From: JABSQH01 sp039177505
Lineage (GTDB): Bacteria; Actinomycetota; Acidimicrobiia; Acidimicrobiales; Ilumatobacteraceae
Length of the DNA stretch: 64,000 nt
Direction of reading: 5' to 3'
Assembly: GCA_039177505.1 (NCBI GenBank)
Contig: JBCDFR010000003.1
Location: 1 to 64,000 of the forward strand
A model generated the notes under the pieces. It made no database searches. It was not told the DNA's origin and worked only from the letters and a program-made list of their open reading frames with translations. Made by a program: the position numbers and the translations under genes. Shown here piece by piece: positions 1 through 9,047 of the stretch; within the stretch, counting starts at the first letter, position 1; each line of letters starts with the position of its first letter.

Positions 1-1837
1 CCGGCACCTCCTCGTCGAACGCCTCGGGAGCCTCGACCAACACGAGACGCAGATCGTCGAGTTGCTGCTGCGCAGCCGCCAGCTCGAGGTTCTCCAGATC
101 TGGCAACGTGCGCAGTTCCGGTCCTTCGCTGATGACGAGGAGAAAGTCGTCGCCTTCTTCGAGGTCCACCCCGGCGGCGGGTTCGGTACGGATCACGTCG
201 CCCGGCTCTGGTTGATCATCAGATCGCTCCGCCGTTGTCAGGACGGTCCAACCGTTGCCGGCGATGGCATTGAGCGCAACGTCTTCTTGCACGCCGACCA
301 GGTCAGGGACCTCGAACGACTTGGTCCGCACGAGCTGCCATCCGGCGTACGAAAGCCCAGCAACACCCACGATGACGACGAGCACGATGAGCACGATCGG
401 CAACACACGTCGCCGGCGCGGCTGAGCGTCGTAGATCTCACCGCTCGGGTCGCGTGCTTCGTCGAACGGACCAGTACTGGGCGGCGTCGGCGGTACCGCC
501 GGCGCAACAAGCGTCGCCGGTCCTGCAGCGGGTGCGGCGGCGGGCTCCGTCGCCGCCGGCGGGCTCGACGTGTCCGACGCCGTGTCGGCAATGTCGGTCA
601 CGACGATCAACGGACCATCCGGCGGAGCCGAGGCAGCGACCGGGGCGTCGATCGTCGATGCTGCTGCGGCCGCGCCGGCCACAGAAGCCGCGGGCACGAT
701 CGGCTCCGTTGCTCGTTCGTCGGTCGGTTCCTCGGTGCCCGGAGCATCGGTCGGCTCCGGAGCCGTTTCATCAGCGATGTCCAAGCCTGAGTCATCGGCC
801 GACTCATCGAGCGGCAACTCCTCCGCGCCATCAGATGGTTCAGTTGCTGCAGGCGCAACCGGCCGTGCCGGGTCACCCGTGGGATCGGTCGGCCGGCGCA
901 GGTCGCCGGCGGCGAGCAGGCTCGTGGCGATGATCGGAATCGGCTCGGGACGAGGCAGTTTCTCGGCCGCACCGACCAGCGCCCGTCCGAACTCGCTGGC
1001 CGTGAAGCGATCCTCGGCCTCGGGTCGGGCGGCGCGCTCGAGCACCGACGCCAACGGTCCGAGGTCGGCTGACACCGGCATCAGCTTGCCGACCCGCGCA
1101 GCGAGCGTCGACACGGTTGAGTCGCCCATGAACGGCACCGTGCCCGTGACCGCCTCGATCAAACACAGCGACAGGGCGTACACGTCGGACTTGGCATCGA
1201 CCGGCAGGTTCAGCGCCTGCTCGGGCGAGGCGTAGCGGGCGACGTGCGTCGGCATCGTGGCAGGTTCGGCCCACGCGGCTGCGCCGAGCAGTCGGGCGGT
1301 CCCGAAGTCGATGATCCGCAACCGGCGGTCGTCTCCGAACACGAGCTTCGAGGGCGTAATCTCACTGTGCACGATGCCGCGTTGATGGGCGGCGTCGAGG
1401 CCCCGACAGGCTTCCAGTCCGACGACGAGCGCCTGCGACGGATCGAGGAGACGTCCCCGATCGAAGAGATTGCGCATGCTGCCACCGGTGAGGTGTTCGA
1501 CCACCCAGAAAAACGTCGGCTGGCCGTCGACGTCGACCTCGCCCCAGTCGAGCACCTTGGCGACGTTCGGGTGCGACAACGCAGTGGCCATCTCGATCTG
1601 TCGGCGGAAGGCCCGTGCGAAACCCTCGGTGGCGGCGAGCGCGGGACGCACCACCTTGACCGTGACCGGCTGGTTCGTATTGGTATCGACGGCGTCGACG
1701 ACCATCGTGTTCGCACCCGTGGAAGCGACCTCCACCACTCGATACCGATCCGCGACCATCGTCACGGCAAGTGGTGCAGCCGGGCGCACGCCATCGGTGG
1801 CGCGGTCATCAGTGTGGGAGCTGGAGTCGTCTGCCAC
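1..1837 (-). CDS. PASTA-domain Ser/Thr kinase-like membrane protein, probable pseudokinase (partial)
   Basis: The C-terminus runs off the left edge; about 612 codons are visible from a GTG at 1837. An N-terminal protein-kinase fold (about residues 30-300) is followed by a long Ala/Pro/acidic linker, one transmembrane helix (about 472-497) and at least two PASTA-like repeats outside the membrane. This is the layout of PknB-type receptors that sense peptidoglycan fragments. The ATP lysine (K61 in VTVKVV), an alphaC glutamate (E82) and DFG (177-179) are present. However, the catalytic loop reads HSEITPSKL (157-165), where active kinases have HRDxKPxN, so both the catalytic Asp and the metal-binding Asn are replaced. 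The glycine-rich loop is also degenerate. I infer a binding or scaffold role rather than phosphotransfer. It is divergent from the gene at 1920. Confidence 0.88.
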   Translation of the reverse strand, partial: MADDSSSHTDDRATDGVRPAAPLAVTMVADRYRVVEVASTGANTMVVDAVDTNTNQPVTVKVVRPALAATEGFARAFRRQIEMATALSHPNVAKVLDWGEVDVDGQPTFFWVVEHLTGGSMRNLFDRGRLLDPSQALVVGLEACRGLDAAHQRGIVHSEITPSKLVFGDDRRLRIIDFGTARLLGAAAWAEPATMPTHVARYASPEQALNLPVDAKSDVYALSLCLIEAVTGTVPFMGDSTVSTLAARVGKLMPVSADLGPLASVLERAARPEAEDRFTASEFGRALVGAAEKLPRPEPIPIIATSLLAAGDLRRPTDPTGDPARPVAPAATEPSDGAEELPLDESADDSGLDIADETAPEPTDAPGTEEPTDERATEPIVPAASVAGAAAAASTIDAPVAASAPPDGPLIVVTDIADTASDTSSPPAATEPAAAPAAGPATLVAPAVPPTPPSTGPFDEARDPSGEIYDAQPRRRRVLPIVLIVLVVIVGVAGLSYAGWQLVRTKSFEVPDLVGVQEDVALNAIAGNGWTVLTTAERSDDQPEPGDVIRTEPAAGVDLEEGDDFLLVISEGPELRTLPDLENLELAAAQQQLDDLRLVLVEAPEAFDEEVP

Positions 1838-1919
1838 GAAGCAAAAACGCTATCGCTTGGCGAGCTCTCGACGGTGGCAGGGTGCGAGCGGGGGGCGATC
1901 ACGGCATCCTGGAAGTGCA

Positions 1920-2486
1920 ATGACGCTCGAGCAGGACGACGCCCTCCCGGTCGCTGGCAACAACGACAACGCAGTCGATCCCGCCCCAGACGACCGCACG
2001 ACCAATCCCACCCCCCACAAGCGCCGCCGCATCGACTGGGGCCTCCTGATCGCCAGCGGCGTCATCGCGGCTGGCGCGGTGTTGATCGCGTTCGGGTTGC
2101 TGCGCGCAGTCACCGGCGACGAGGCCGCCGACCGTCCGGACGTGATCGAGGCGCTGTCGCCGGTGGAAGACTCCGTGCAGGTGCTGCAACAGGAACGAGT
2201 CGTCGTCGACTTCGAGTTCGGCTACGAGGCCGTCTTGTTCATCGACGGCATCGAGCTGCCGACCCAACTACTCGGGCAGGTCGAGGCCGAGCCCGGTCAG
2301 CAGATCGCGCTCCCGCCGACTGCGGTGTTCGATGCCGGCAACGCCGTCTTGAGCTTCCAGCCGGTCGAGGGCGCCCCGATCGAGGAGTTCACCCCGGGGC
2401 GGCACGAGGCGACGGTGGTCTACTGGAAGACCGAGGACGGGCCCGACACTGCCCGCAGCTACAGCTGGTCGTTCAACGTCGTCTGA
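1920..2486 (+). CDS. Hypothetical single-pass membrane protein
   Basis: 188 residues from an ATG at 1920. A hydrophilic, Asp/Asn/Pro-rich N-terminus leads to a basic stop-transfer patch (HKRRR) and one transmembrane helix at about 39-62. The remaining roughly 120 residues would lie outside the membrane; they look beta-rich and end in WSFNVV. No family is recognised. The extracellular part could be an Ig-like fold, but that is a guess. It is divergent from the PASTA pseudokinase, with about 80 bases between the two starts, so a shared promoter region and a related cell-envelope role are possible. It converges on ligA. Confidence 0.75.
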   Translation: MTLEQDDALPVAGNNDNAVDPAPDDRTTNPTPHKRRRIDWGLLIASGVIAAGAVLIAFGLLRAVTGDEAADRPDVIEALSPVEDSVQVLQQERVVVDFEFGYEAVLFIDGIELPTQLLGQVEAEPGQQIALPPTAVFDAGNAVLSFQPVEGAPIEEFTPGRHEATVVYWKTEDGPDTARSYSWSFNVV

Positions 2487-2509
2487 CGACGCTCGCTGCG
2501 AGCCGTCGT
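2486..2509. terminator. Hairpin in convergent gap
   Basis: An inverted repeat (ACGACG-CTCGC, then GCGAGC-CGTCGT, with one bulged base) fills the 23-base gap between the stop codons of the membrane protein gene and ligA. There is no T-tract on either strand. Its position between convergent genes suggests a bidirectional terminator. Confidence 0.45.
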
Positions 2510-4645
2510 TCAGGCCGACCCATCGGGTAGTTCGCCGGTGGCCAACAGCTGTTCGAAGCCCGTCTCGTCGAGGATGGGAACCCCGAGCGACTCGGCTTTG
2601 GTCAATTTCGACGCACCTGGAGAGTCGCCGACGACGAGCGCCAGCGTCTTCTTGCTGACGCTTCCGGGACTCTTGCCACCACGAGCGGTGACTGCGTCGG
2701 CCGCCTCATCGCGCGAGTAGTTGGCGAGTGTCCCGGTAACCACCACAGCACGACCCTCGAGCGTTTGAGGGAGCGATGGTGCGACCTCAGCGGCCGCGGT
2801 GTCCGCATCGCCGAACGAGACGCCACCCGACCGCAACCGTTCGAGGTACTCACGATTGGCATCGAGCGCGAACCAAGCCGTCACCGTGTTGGCGATGACC
2901 TCGCCGACGCCGTCGACCGCAGCGAGTTCCTCCGGCGTCGCGGCCATCACGCGATCGAGCGTGTGGAATTCAGCGGTCAGCGCACGCGCTGCCGCGGGAC
3001 CGAGATGGCGAACTCCGAGTGCGGTCAACAGCTTTGGCAACGGACGCCCTCTCGACTCATCGATCGAGGCCAACAGGTTCCCGGCGCTGGTGGCGCCGAT
3101 GCGGTCGAGCGCAGTCAGCTCGTCGAGCTGCAGGGTGTACAGATCGGCTGGATCGCGGATCAGCCCGGCGGCGGTCAGCTTCTCGACCATCTGCTCGCCG
3201 AGGCCCTCGATATCCATCGCTCCGCGGCCGGCGAAGAAGGCGATCTTCTGGTCGCGTTGAGCAGGACAGTCAGGAGCAACACAGCGCGTGTCAGCTTCAC
3301 CTTCGGGCCGCACGAGCGGATTTCCGCAGCTCGGGCAGTGCGTCGGAAACGACCAGGGAACGCTCTCGGCGGGACGCAAAGACGACACCGGGCCGACGAC
3401 TTCGGGGATCACGTCACCGGCCTTGCGGACCACGACGGTGTCACCTGGCCGGACGTCTTTGAACTGCACCTGATCCTCGTTGTGCAAGGTGGCCATCGAG
3501 ACGGTCGAGCCGCCTACGAAGACCGGTTCGAGCACGGCGAACGGCGTCGCCCGCCCGGTTCGTCCGACCGACACCTGGATGTCGCGAAGCAGCGTCGTCT
3601 GCTCCTCGGGGGGGAACTTGTAGGCAATTGCCCACCGCGGCGCCCGCGACGTCGATCCGAGCAACCGACGTTGTGCGATGTCATCGACTTTGACGACGAC
3701 ACCGTCGATCTCGTAGTCGAGATCGTGACGTCGTTCCTGCCAGCTGAGGCAGTGGTCGACCACGTCGTCGATCGACGAGAACGTATCGACATGCTCGTTG
3801 ACCGGAAGGCCGAGCGCCCCGAGTGCCGCCAGCAGCTCGGTGTGCCGGGCGGTTGCGAACTCCCCCGCACCCGCAACGACCACCTCACCGAGCTGATAAC
3901 TCCAAAACGACAGGTCACGGGTGGCAGTCACTGCGGCGTCCTTCTGGCGCAGGCTGCCGGCAGCCGAGTTCCGGGGGTTGACGAAGTGCGGCTCGCCCGC
4001 CGCCTCAGCGCGGGCGTTGAGCGCGTCGAAACTCGAGCGGGTCATGTAGACCTCGCCGCGCACCTCGAGTACCTCGGGGGGTGCATCGGTCGCGAGCCGT
4101 GTCGGAATGTCGGCGATCGTCGCCACATTGGCGGTGACGTCTTCACCGACGCGCCCGTCGCCGCGGGTGGCCGCCTGCACGAACCGGCCCTGCTCGAATC
4201 GCACGCTGATCGCCAGACCGTCGAACTTCAGCTCGCAGACGTAATCGACGACGGGCAGCGGTGGGTCGTCAGCCTCGGTCTCACCGGCATCGCCGGCATC
4301 GTCCCGCTCTGCAGCGGCATCGCCCGCTACCGCGACGAGTCCGCGGCTCACACGGTCGGCCCACGCACGCAACTCGTCGGCGTCCATCGCATTGTCGAGG
4401 CTCATCATCGGGATGGCGTGCTCGACCGGGGCGAACGTCGACGAAACGGGCCCGCCGACCGCCTGGGAGGGCGACGTCGCATCGGCGAGTTCCGGATGGT
4501 CCGCCTCGAGCGTGCGCAGCTCGCGCACGAGTGCGTCGTAGTCGGCGTCGCTGATTTCGGGAGCGTCGAGGGTGTGGTACCGCTTGTTGTGGTGTGCGAT
4601 CGCCGCCCGTAGCTCGTCGAGCCGCTGCTGTGCGCCGGCCGTCAC
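2510..4645 (-). CDS. ligA: NAD-dependent DNA ligase LigA
   Basis: About 711 residues; seals nicks in DNA during replication and repair using NAD+. The GTG start at 4645 was chosen because GTGA overlaps the stop of the upstream MetE-like gene by four bases and the Ia domain begins at once. An adenylation domain with the active-site lysine in CELKFDG (K140) is followed by an OB fold, a four-cysteine zinc finger (CPSC...C..DC), helix-hairpin-helix repeats and a C-terminal BRCT domain (GRAVVVTGTL onward). Length is normal for the family apart from an acidic, Asp/Glu/Ala-rich insertion at about residues 105-128, just before the KxDG motif. Expression is probably coupled to the MetE-like gene. Confidence 0.97.
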   Translation of the reverse strand: MTAGAQQRLDELRAAIAHHNKRYHTLDAPEISDADYDALVRELRTLEADHPELADATSPSQAVGGPVSSTFAPVEHAIPMMSLDNAMDADELRAWADRVSRGLVAVAGDAAAERDDAGDAGETEADDPPLPVVDYVCELKFDGLAISVRFEQGRFVQAATRGDGRVGEDVTANVATIADIPTRLATDAPPEVLEVRGEVYMTRSSFDALNARAEAAGEPHFVNPRNSAAGSLRQKDAAVTATRDLSFWSYQLGEVVVAGAGEFATARHTELLAALGALGLPVNEHVDTFSSIDDVVDHCLSWQERRHDLDYEIDGVVVKVDDIAQRRLLGSTSRAPRWAIAYKFPPEEQTTLLRDIQVSVGRTGRATPFAVLEPVFVGGSTVSMATLHNEDQVQFKDVRPGDTVVVRKAGDVIPEVVGPVSSLRPAESVPWSFPTHCPSCGNPLVRPEGEADTRCVAPDCPAQRDQKIAFFAGRGAMDIEGLGEQMVEKLTAAGLIRDPADLYTLQLDELTALDRIGATSAGNLLASIDESRGRPLPKLLTALGVRHLGPAAARALTAEFHTLDRVMAATPEELAAVDGVGEVIANTVTAWFALDANREYLERLRSGGVSFGDADTAAAEVAPSLPQTLEGRAVVVTGTLANYSRDEAADAVTARGGKSPGSVSKKTLALVVGDSPGASKLTKAESLGVPILDETGFEQLLATGELPDGSA

Positions 4646-5682
4646 GCGCCGAGCGTGAGCCGCGTCGCCGCAGCTTGATCGCGGACGTGTCGAGAAACCT
4701 CGCCCGTCTGACGCGCCAGCGTGCGAGCCACCGACACCGTGTGCCCCGCCAATCCGCACTCGGTGCTGACGAGGCTGCGCTGTCGGAGTTCGACCGGGTC
4801 GCATCCCCGCTGGACCAGCGCACACCACAGATCGCTCAAACGGCGCCACCAGCGGTGTGCACGGTCAGCGACCGGCCCATCGGTAGGCACCACACCCCAT
4901 GCGACCACCCCGCCCGACTCGATGAAACGCGCCAGGTACCCAGCGGCGTCGAGCAGCGCGTCGTCGACCGGCACCGAGATCACCCGCGGGCCGGTCGCCA
5001 GCACCGTGGCCACGTCGCACGGTCCGCAGCAGTGCACGCCGACCGCGGTCGATGGGGCCGGCGCAGCCATCGCCGCCGCCAGCACATCGACGGCGTGATC
5101 CGGAGGTACCGGGAAGTCATCGTTCATCAGTTCGACCAGCCATGGCTCGTCGAACAGCATCAGCTGCTCGCAATTGGGCAGCACATCGGCGATCGAGGCT
5201 TCAATCGATCGCACCCCGGCGTCCACCGCCTCGCCCGCAAGCGCGAACGCATCGGCGGGCGACAAGCCGGCCTCGACGAGGGCGCAACCGACGGTGATCG
5301 GTCCGGCGAATTGCCACTTGACCGGAGCGCCATCGAGGTTGACCTTGCTGCCGAGGTCGAGGAAGGCATCGAGGTCGGCGAAGGCGTCGGCATCGAGGGC
5401 GCTGGGAGAACCAAGCCGGTTACTCAGCGTGGGTTCACGTTCGATCACCAGCCCACGGTCGGTCGGCTCGACCCCATCGAGGAAGGTCGCTGCCTGCGCC
5501 AACATCCCGGCCGCCGCCGACCGCCTCGGCAATGTCGGCACCGTGGCGATCTCGAACTCACCGATGGAGAATGCCGACGCCGCTGCCGAATCGGTGTGCG
5601 GCAAGCTGCCGACTCCGATCGAGGCACCATTGGCGAAGGGCGTGCGAGCGTACGTCGACGAGGTCTCGCTGCTCTCGGCCAT
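4642..5682 (-). CDS. MetE C-terminal-like (cobalamin-independent methionine synthase family) protein
   Basis: 346 residues from an ATG at 5682 preceded by a good ribosome-binding site (GGGAGG, about 7 bases upstream). It has the UROD/MetE barrel with zinc-ligand-like motifs GVHCCGPCD and STECGLAG. It is about half the length of full MetE and lacks the N-terminal barrel. Such short homologues are known beside ligA in mycobacteria, but their substrate is not established; they may be methyltransferases using another methyl donor. The stop overlaps the ligA start by four bases, so the two are translationally coupled. Confidence 0.85.
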   Translation of the reverse strand: MAESSETSSTYARTPFANGASIGVGSLPHTDSAAASAFSIGEFEIATVPTLPRRSAAAGMLAQAATFLDGVEPTDRGLVIEREPTLSNRLGSPSALDADAFADLDAFLDLGSKVNLDGAPVKWQFAGPITVGCALVEAGLSPADAFALAGEAVDAGVRSIEASIADVLPNCEQLMLFDEPWLVELMNDDFPVPPDHAVDVLAAAMAAPAPSTAVGVHCCGPCDVATVLATGPRVISVPVDDALLDAAGYLARFIESGGVVAWGVVPTDGPVADRAHRWWRRLSDLWCALVQRGCDPVELRQRSLVSTECGLAGHTVSVARTLARQTGEVSRHVRDQAAATRLTLGA

Positions 5683-5886
5683 CTGCACACCTCCCGTTGC
5701 GCTGGTCGGTCGTCGTCTCGATAGGTCGGTCGCCCCAACGTCGCCCGCCGGGCGCATCACCCGTCCGCTGCATCGTTCCACGTCCGGTGGGCTCCGACCG
5801 AATCGCGTGCGAATTCGACAGACCGCGGCGCCGGGTTGGCAGCGACGATGTCGTGATCGGCCGTGGATCCCGGCACGCTGGTGCCG

Positions 5887-6768
5887 GTGAGGAGTGCAAC
5901 GACAACTGTGGTCCTCTGGGTGGCCCGGATCGCATGGCTCGGTGTGGCCGTCAGCGGAGGGATCGCCATCGAAGGCGCAATCGACGACCGCAGCGCGGCG
6001 GTGCGCTGGGTGGCGACGATCGGTGGTTGGTCACTGTGGGCCGTCGTCGCTCTCGCGTTGGCGATCGCCTCCGTGCGGTCGCTGACCATCGCTCGCGTCC
6101 TGGTGCCCATGGCGATCGTCGCTACCGTGGGGGCGATCATTGGGGGAGCCGGAGCACTCGCCGCCGCCGCCCTCGGACTGCCAGCGTTGATCGCCACCTT
6201 TGCGGTGTACACCGCCGAGTTCGGTCGTGGCTTCGTGCAGGCGTCTGCATACGGCGACGAGGAGCGCTTCCCATTGCGCGCGCCGGCTGCTGGTGGCGCT
6301 GCGGCTGGCCTGGTGTGGCTGGTGTGGGCGCCGACGGCCGTCGCCGGCCCACTGCTGCTCGCGGCCGAGTCGTGGATCGCAGGGGCCATTCTGAGCGTTG
6401 TGGCGGCGGCCGGTGCGATGTACTTCGGTCCACGATGGCACCGATTGGCCCAACGCTGGTTGGTGCTGGTGCCGGCGGGCGTGGTGGTGCACGATCCGGT
6501 CGTACTGGCCGACACGGTGTCGCTGCGCACCGCTCAGATCGCGCGAATGCAGTTGGCCCCCGCCGACACCGGGGCTGCTGACCTCACCGGTCCGGCGAGC
6601 GGCTACGCCCTCGAGATCGGGCTCACCGAGTCGATCACTGCGGTGTACGCCTACACGCCCAGCGCACCCAACGGCACGGCCATCCATCTCACCGCGATGC
6701 TGGTCGCACCGAGCCGGCCGGGCGAAGCGCTCACGGCGGCCGATCGGCGCGGACTTCCTGTCCGCTGA
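5887..6768 (+). CDS. Hypothetical polytopic membrane protein
   Basis: 293 residues if translation begins at the GTG at 5887 (VRSATTT...); a GTG eight codons earlier at 5863 is also possible, and neither has a clear ribosome-binding site. Four to six hydrophobic segments fill residues 5 to about 190, with an Ala/Gly-rich character and a PLLLAAESW segment. A more polar C-terminal region of about 100 residues follows and is probably cytoplasmic. No family is recognised. It lies alone on the plus strand between two minus-strand pairs (iscS-mnmA and metE-like/ligA) that are near each other in mycobacteria. Confidence 0.75.
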   Translation: MRSATTTVVLWVARIAWLGVAVSGGIAIEGAIDDRSAAVRWVATIGGWSLWAVVALALAIASVRSLTIARVLVPMAIVATVGAIIGGAGALAAAALGLPALIATFAVYTAEFGRGFVQASAYGDEERFPLRAPAAGGAAAGLVWLVWAPTAVAGPLLLAAESWIAGAILSVVAAAGAMYFGPRWHRLAQRWLVLVPAGVVVHDPVVLADTVSLRTAQIARMQLAPADTGAADLTGPASGYALEIGLTESITAVYAYTPSAPNGTAIHLTAMLVAPSRPGEALTAADRRGLPVR

Positions 6769-6800
6769 GCGCCGCGCTCGCCCCTGGAATCGCTCCCGCG

Positions 6801-7850
6801 TCAGTGGGCCACGCGCCCGCCGCCGAGGACTCGGCAGTCGGCGTCGTCGTAGAACACAACGCTTTGTCCGGGCGCGATCCGGCGCTGCCGATCGAGCCAA
6901 ACAATCTCGCCAGTGGTGCCGTCGACCGTCGACAGGTTGGCACGGTGCGTGGCCCCGTGGGCACTCGCCTGCACCAGCACGGCGTCATCGATCGGCTCAT
7001 CGATCCAGGTCAGGTCGCGGACGCGTTCTGTCGAGCGCAGCAGGTCACCGTCGTCGCCGACGACGACCCGCGCCTCGGCAACGTCGGCGTCGAGTACGTA
7101 GCGCTTCGGCCCACCGCCGGCGAGTCCGAGGCCCTTGCGCTGGCCGACGGTGACCATCTCCACGGCAGGAACGGTCCCGATCTCGTCGCCTGCGGTATCG
7201 ACAACCCGTCCCGGACGCATTTCGATGCGCTCGCCGAGAAATGCCGCTCGCCCACCGGTGCTCGTGATGAAACAGACGTCTTGACTGTCGGGCTTGGCCG
7301 CCGTGCGCAGGTCGAGTCCGGCGGCGATCGCACGTACCTCGGACTTCGCCATCGAACCGACGGGGAAGAGCGTGCGCGCCAGCTGAGCCTGGTCGAGCAT
7401 GTGCACGACGTAACTCTGATCCTTGGCCGGATCGGCGCCGCGTTCAAGGGTGTATCGACCGTCGGCGCGGCGACCTACCTGGGCGTGATGACCGGTGGCG
7501 ACCGCATCGAAGCCGAGTGCGTCGGCTCGCTCCGCGAGCCGGGCGAACTTCACCGTTCGGTTGCACTCGATGCATGGGTTCGGGGTCTGCCCCGCGACGT
7601 GCGAGTCGAGATACGGCGTGACGACACCACGGTCGAAGTCGTCTCCGAAGTTGAACACAAGATGATCGATGTCGAGCTGCTGAGCGACGCGGCGCGCGTC
7701 GTCGACGTCGCTCACCGAACAACATCCGGTGTCGCTCGCACCGCCCCACAACTTCATTGTGACGCCGACGACGTCGTGCCCGGCCTGTTGCAGCAGGTGT
7801 GCCGCCACCGACGAGTCGACCCCGCCGCTCATTGCGCACATCACCTTCAT
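6801..7850 (-). CDS. mnmA: tRNA-specific 2-thiouridylase MnmA
   Basis: 349 residues. It adds sulfur to C2 of the wobble uridine in tRNAs for Lys, Glu and Gln. The PP-loop SGGVDSS sits at residues 8-14. The catalytic cysteines are Cys93 (NPCIEC) and Cys193 (SQDVCF), the spacing expected of the family. The ATG at 7850 overlaps the TGA of the upstream cysteine desulfurase (ATGA), so the sulfur donor and acceptor enzymes are made from one transcript. This pairing supports a dedicated role of the desulfurase in tRNA thiolation. Confidence 0.96.
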   Translation of the reverse strand: MKVMCAMSGGVDSSVAAHLLQQAGHDVVGVTMKLWGGASDTGCCSVSDVDDARRVAQQLDIDHLVFNFGDDFDRGVVTPYLDSHVAGQTPNPCIECNRTVKFARLAERADALGFDAVATGHHAQVGRRADGRYTLERGADPAKDQSYVVHMLDQAQLARTLFPVGSMAKSEVRAIAAGLDLRTAAKPDSQDVCFITSTGGRAAFLGERIEMRPGRVVDTAGDEIGTVPAVEMVTVGQRKGLGLAGGGPKRYVLDADVAEARVVVGDDGDLLRSTERVRDLTWIDEPIDDAVLVQASAHGATHRANLSTVDGTTGEIVWLDRQRRIAPGQSVVFYDDADCRVLGGGRVAH

Positions 7851-9016
7851 CCGGCCTGACCCACCCTGTCTGCAGCTGCCGTGCGCAGTCGTTCGACGGC
7901 CGGCACGATCGCCTCGATCGCCCGGTCGACGTCGCCAGCTGTGGTCGTGTGCCCGAGCGACAAGCGCAGCGACCCAAGAGCGACATCCCGATCGACCCCC
8001 ATCGCCGCAAGCACGTGCGACGGGTCCATGGCACCGCTGGCACAGGCCGACGCCGCCGACGCACAGACGTCGGCCTGGTCGAGCAGAAACAACAGCGACT
8101 CCGATTCGACCCCGCCGATGCACACATGTGCTGAACCGGCGACCTTGCGGTCGCCGGGCACAGTCTCGAGCACGGCTGGCAGCTGCGCCTGCAGCCCCTT
8201 GACCAGCCGGGTGCTCAGCTCTCGAAGGCGCGAGCTCTCGCTGACGCGTTCGGCGTCGGTCTCCTCGAGCGCGACCGCCGTGGCGACGATGCCCGCGGTG
8301 TTGTGTGTACCGCTGCGCCGGTCACGTTCTTGGCCTCCGCCAACGATCATCGGAGCGATGCGCGGTCTCCCGATCTCGGCGAGGACCCCGACACCTTTGG
8401 GGCCGCCGAACTTGTGCGCACTGAGCGACAGCAAGTCGACGTGCGGGGTCACGGTGCGCAGATCGAGCCAACACGCCGCCTGCACCGCATCGCTGTGCAA
8501 CAGCGCGTTCGGCGCATGTCGGCGGACCACACGGGCCACCGCTTCGATGTCGGTGACGGTACCGACCTCGTTGTTCACCGCCATCACGCTGACGATCGAG
8601 ACGTCAGCGGTAGCGACGAGCGCATCGCTCAACGCGTCGAGATCGATCGCTCCAGCCGAGTCGACACCGACCACGATGCCGTTACGTTCCTCGACCGGGT
8701 GGAGGACGGCGTGGTGCTCAGCTGCCGAGCACACCGGCCGCCCGCCGAGGGCGCGCACCGCACCGAACACCGCCATGTTGTCGCTCTCGGTGCCGCAACC
8801 GGTGAACACCACCTCGTTGGGACGACACCCGACCACGTCGGCCACGCGGTCCCGCGATTCGTCGACCGCCTTGCGCGACTGTCGGGCGAAGCGATGAGCC
8901 CCCGAGGCATTGGCGTACTGCTCGGCGAAGAACGGCGTCATTGCTTCGATTGCCGTGGCGCGCATCGGCGTCGACGCCGCGTGGTCGAGATAGGTGAGCG
9001 CAGCGGATTCCGCCAT
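7847..9016 (-). CDS. iscS: Cysteine desulfurase (NifS/IscS class)
   Basis: 389 residues, a PLP enzyme that takes sulfur from L-cysteine as a persulfide. The PLP lysine is K202 in SAHKFGGPKG; the mobile catalytic cysteine is most likely Cys325 in SACASG, and the short class I active-site loop fits NifS/IscS rather than SufS. The TYLDHAASTP start is typical. It is the first gene of a two-gene operon with mnmA (four-base overlap) and is divergent from a methyltransferase 31 bases away. The substrate partner is most likely MnmA; a role in Fe-S assembly is also possible. Confidence 0.94.
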   Translation of the reverse strand: MAESAALTYLDHAASTPMRATAIEAMTPFFAEQYANASGAHRFARQSRKAVDESRDRVADVVGCRPNEVVFTGCGTESDNMAVFGAVRALGGRPVCSAAEHHAVLHPVEERNGIVVGVDSAGAIDLDALSDALVATADVSIVSVMAVNNEVGTVTDIEAVARVVRRHAPNALLHSDAVQAACWLDLRTVTPHVDLLSLSAHKFGGPKGVGVLAEIGRPRIAPMIVGGGQERDRRSGTHNTAGIVATAVALEETDAERVSESSRLRELSTRLVKGLQAQLPAVLETVPGDRKVAGSAHVCIGGVESESLLFLLDQADVCASAASACASGAMDPSHVLAAMGVDRDVALGSLRLSLGHTTTAGDVDRAIEAIVPAVERLRTAAADRVGQAG

Positions 9017-9047
9017 GTGCTCAGGCTACGGCGCCTACCGTGCTCCC

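Noticed and set aside
2765..4612. A 615-residue plus-strand frame
   Set aside because: Antisense to ligA, Arg/His-rich, without motifs; typical of open frames in high-GC DNA.
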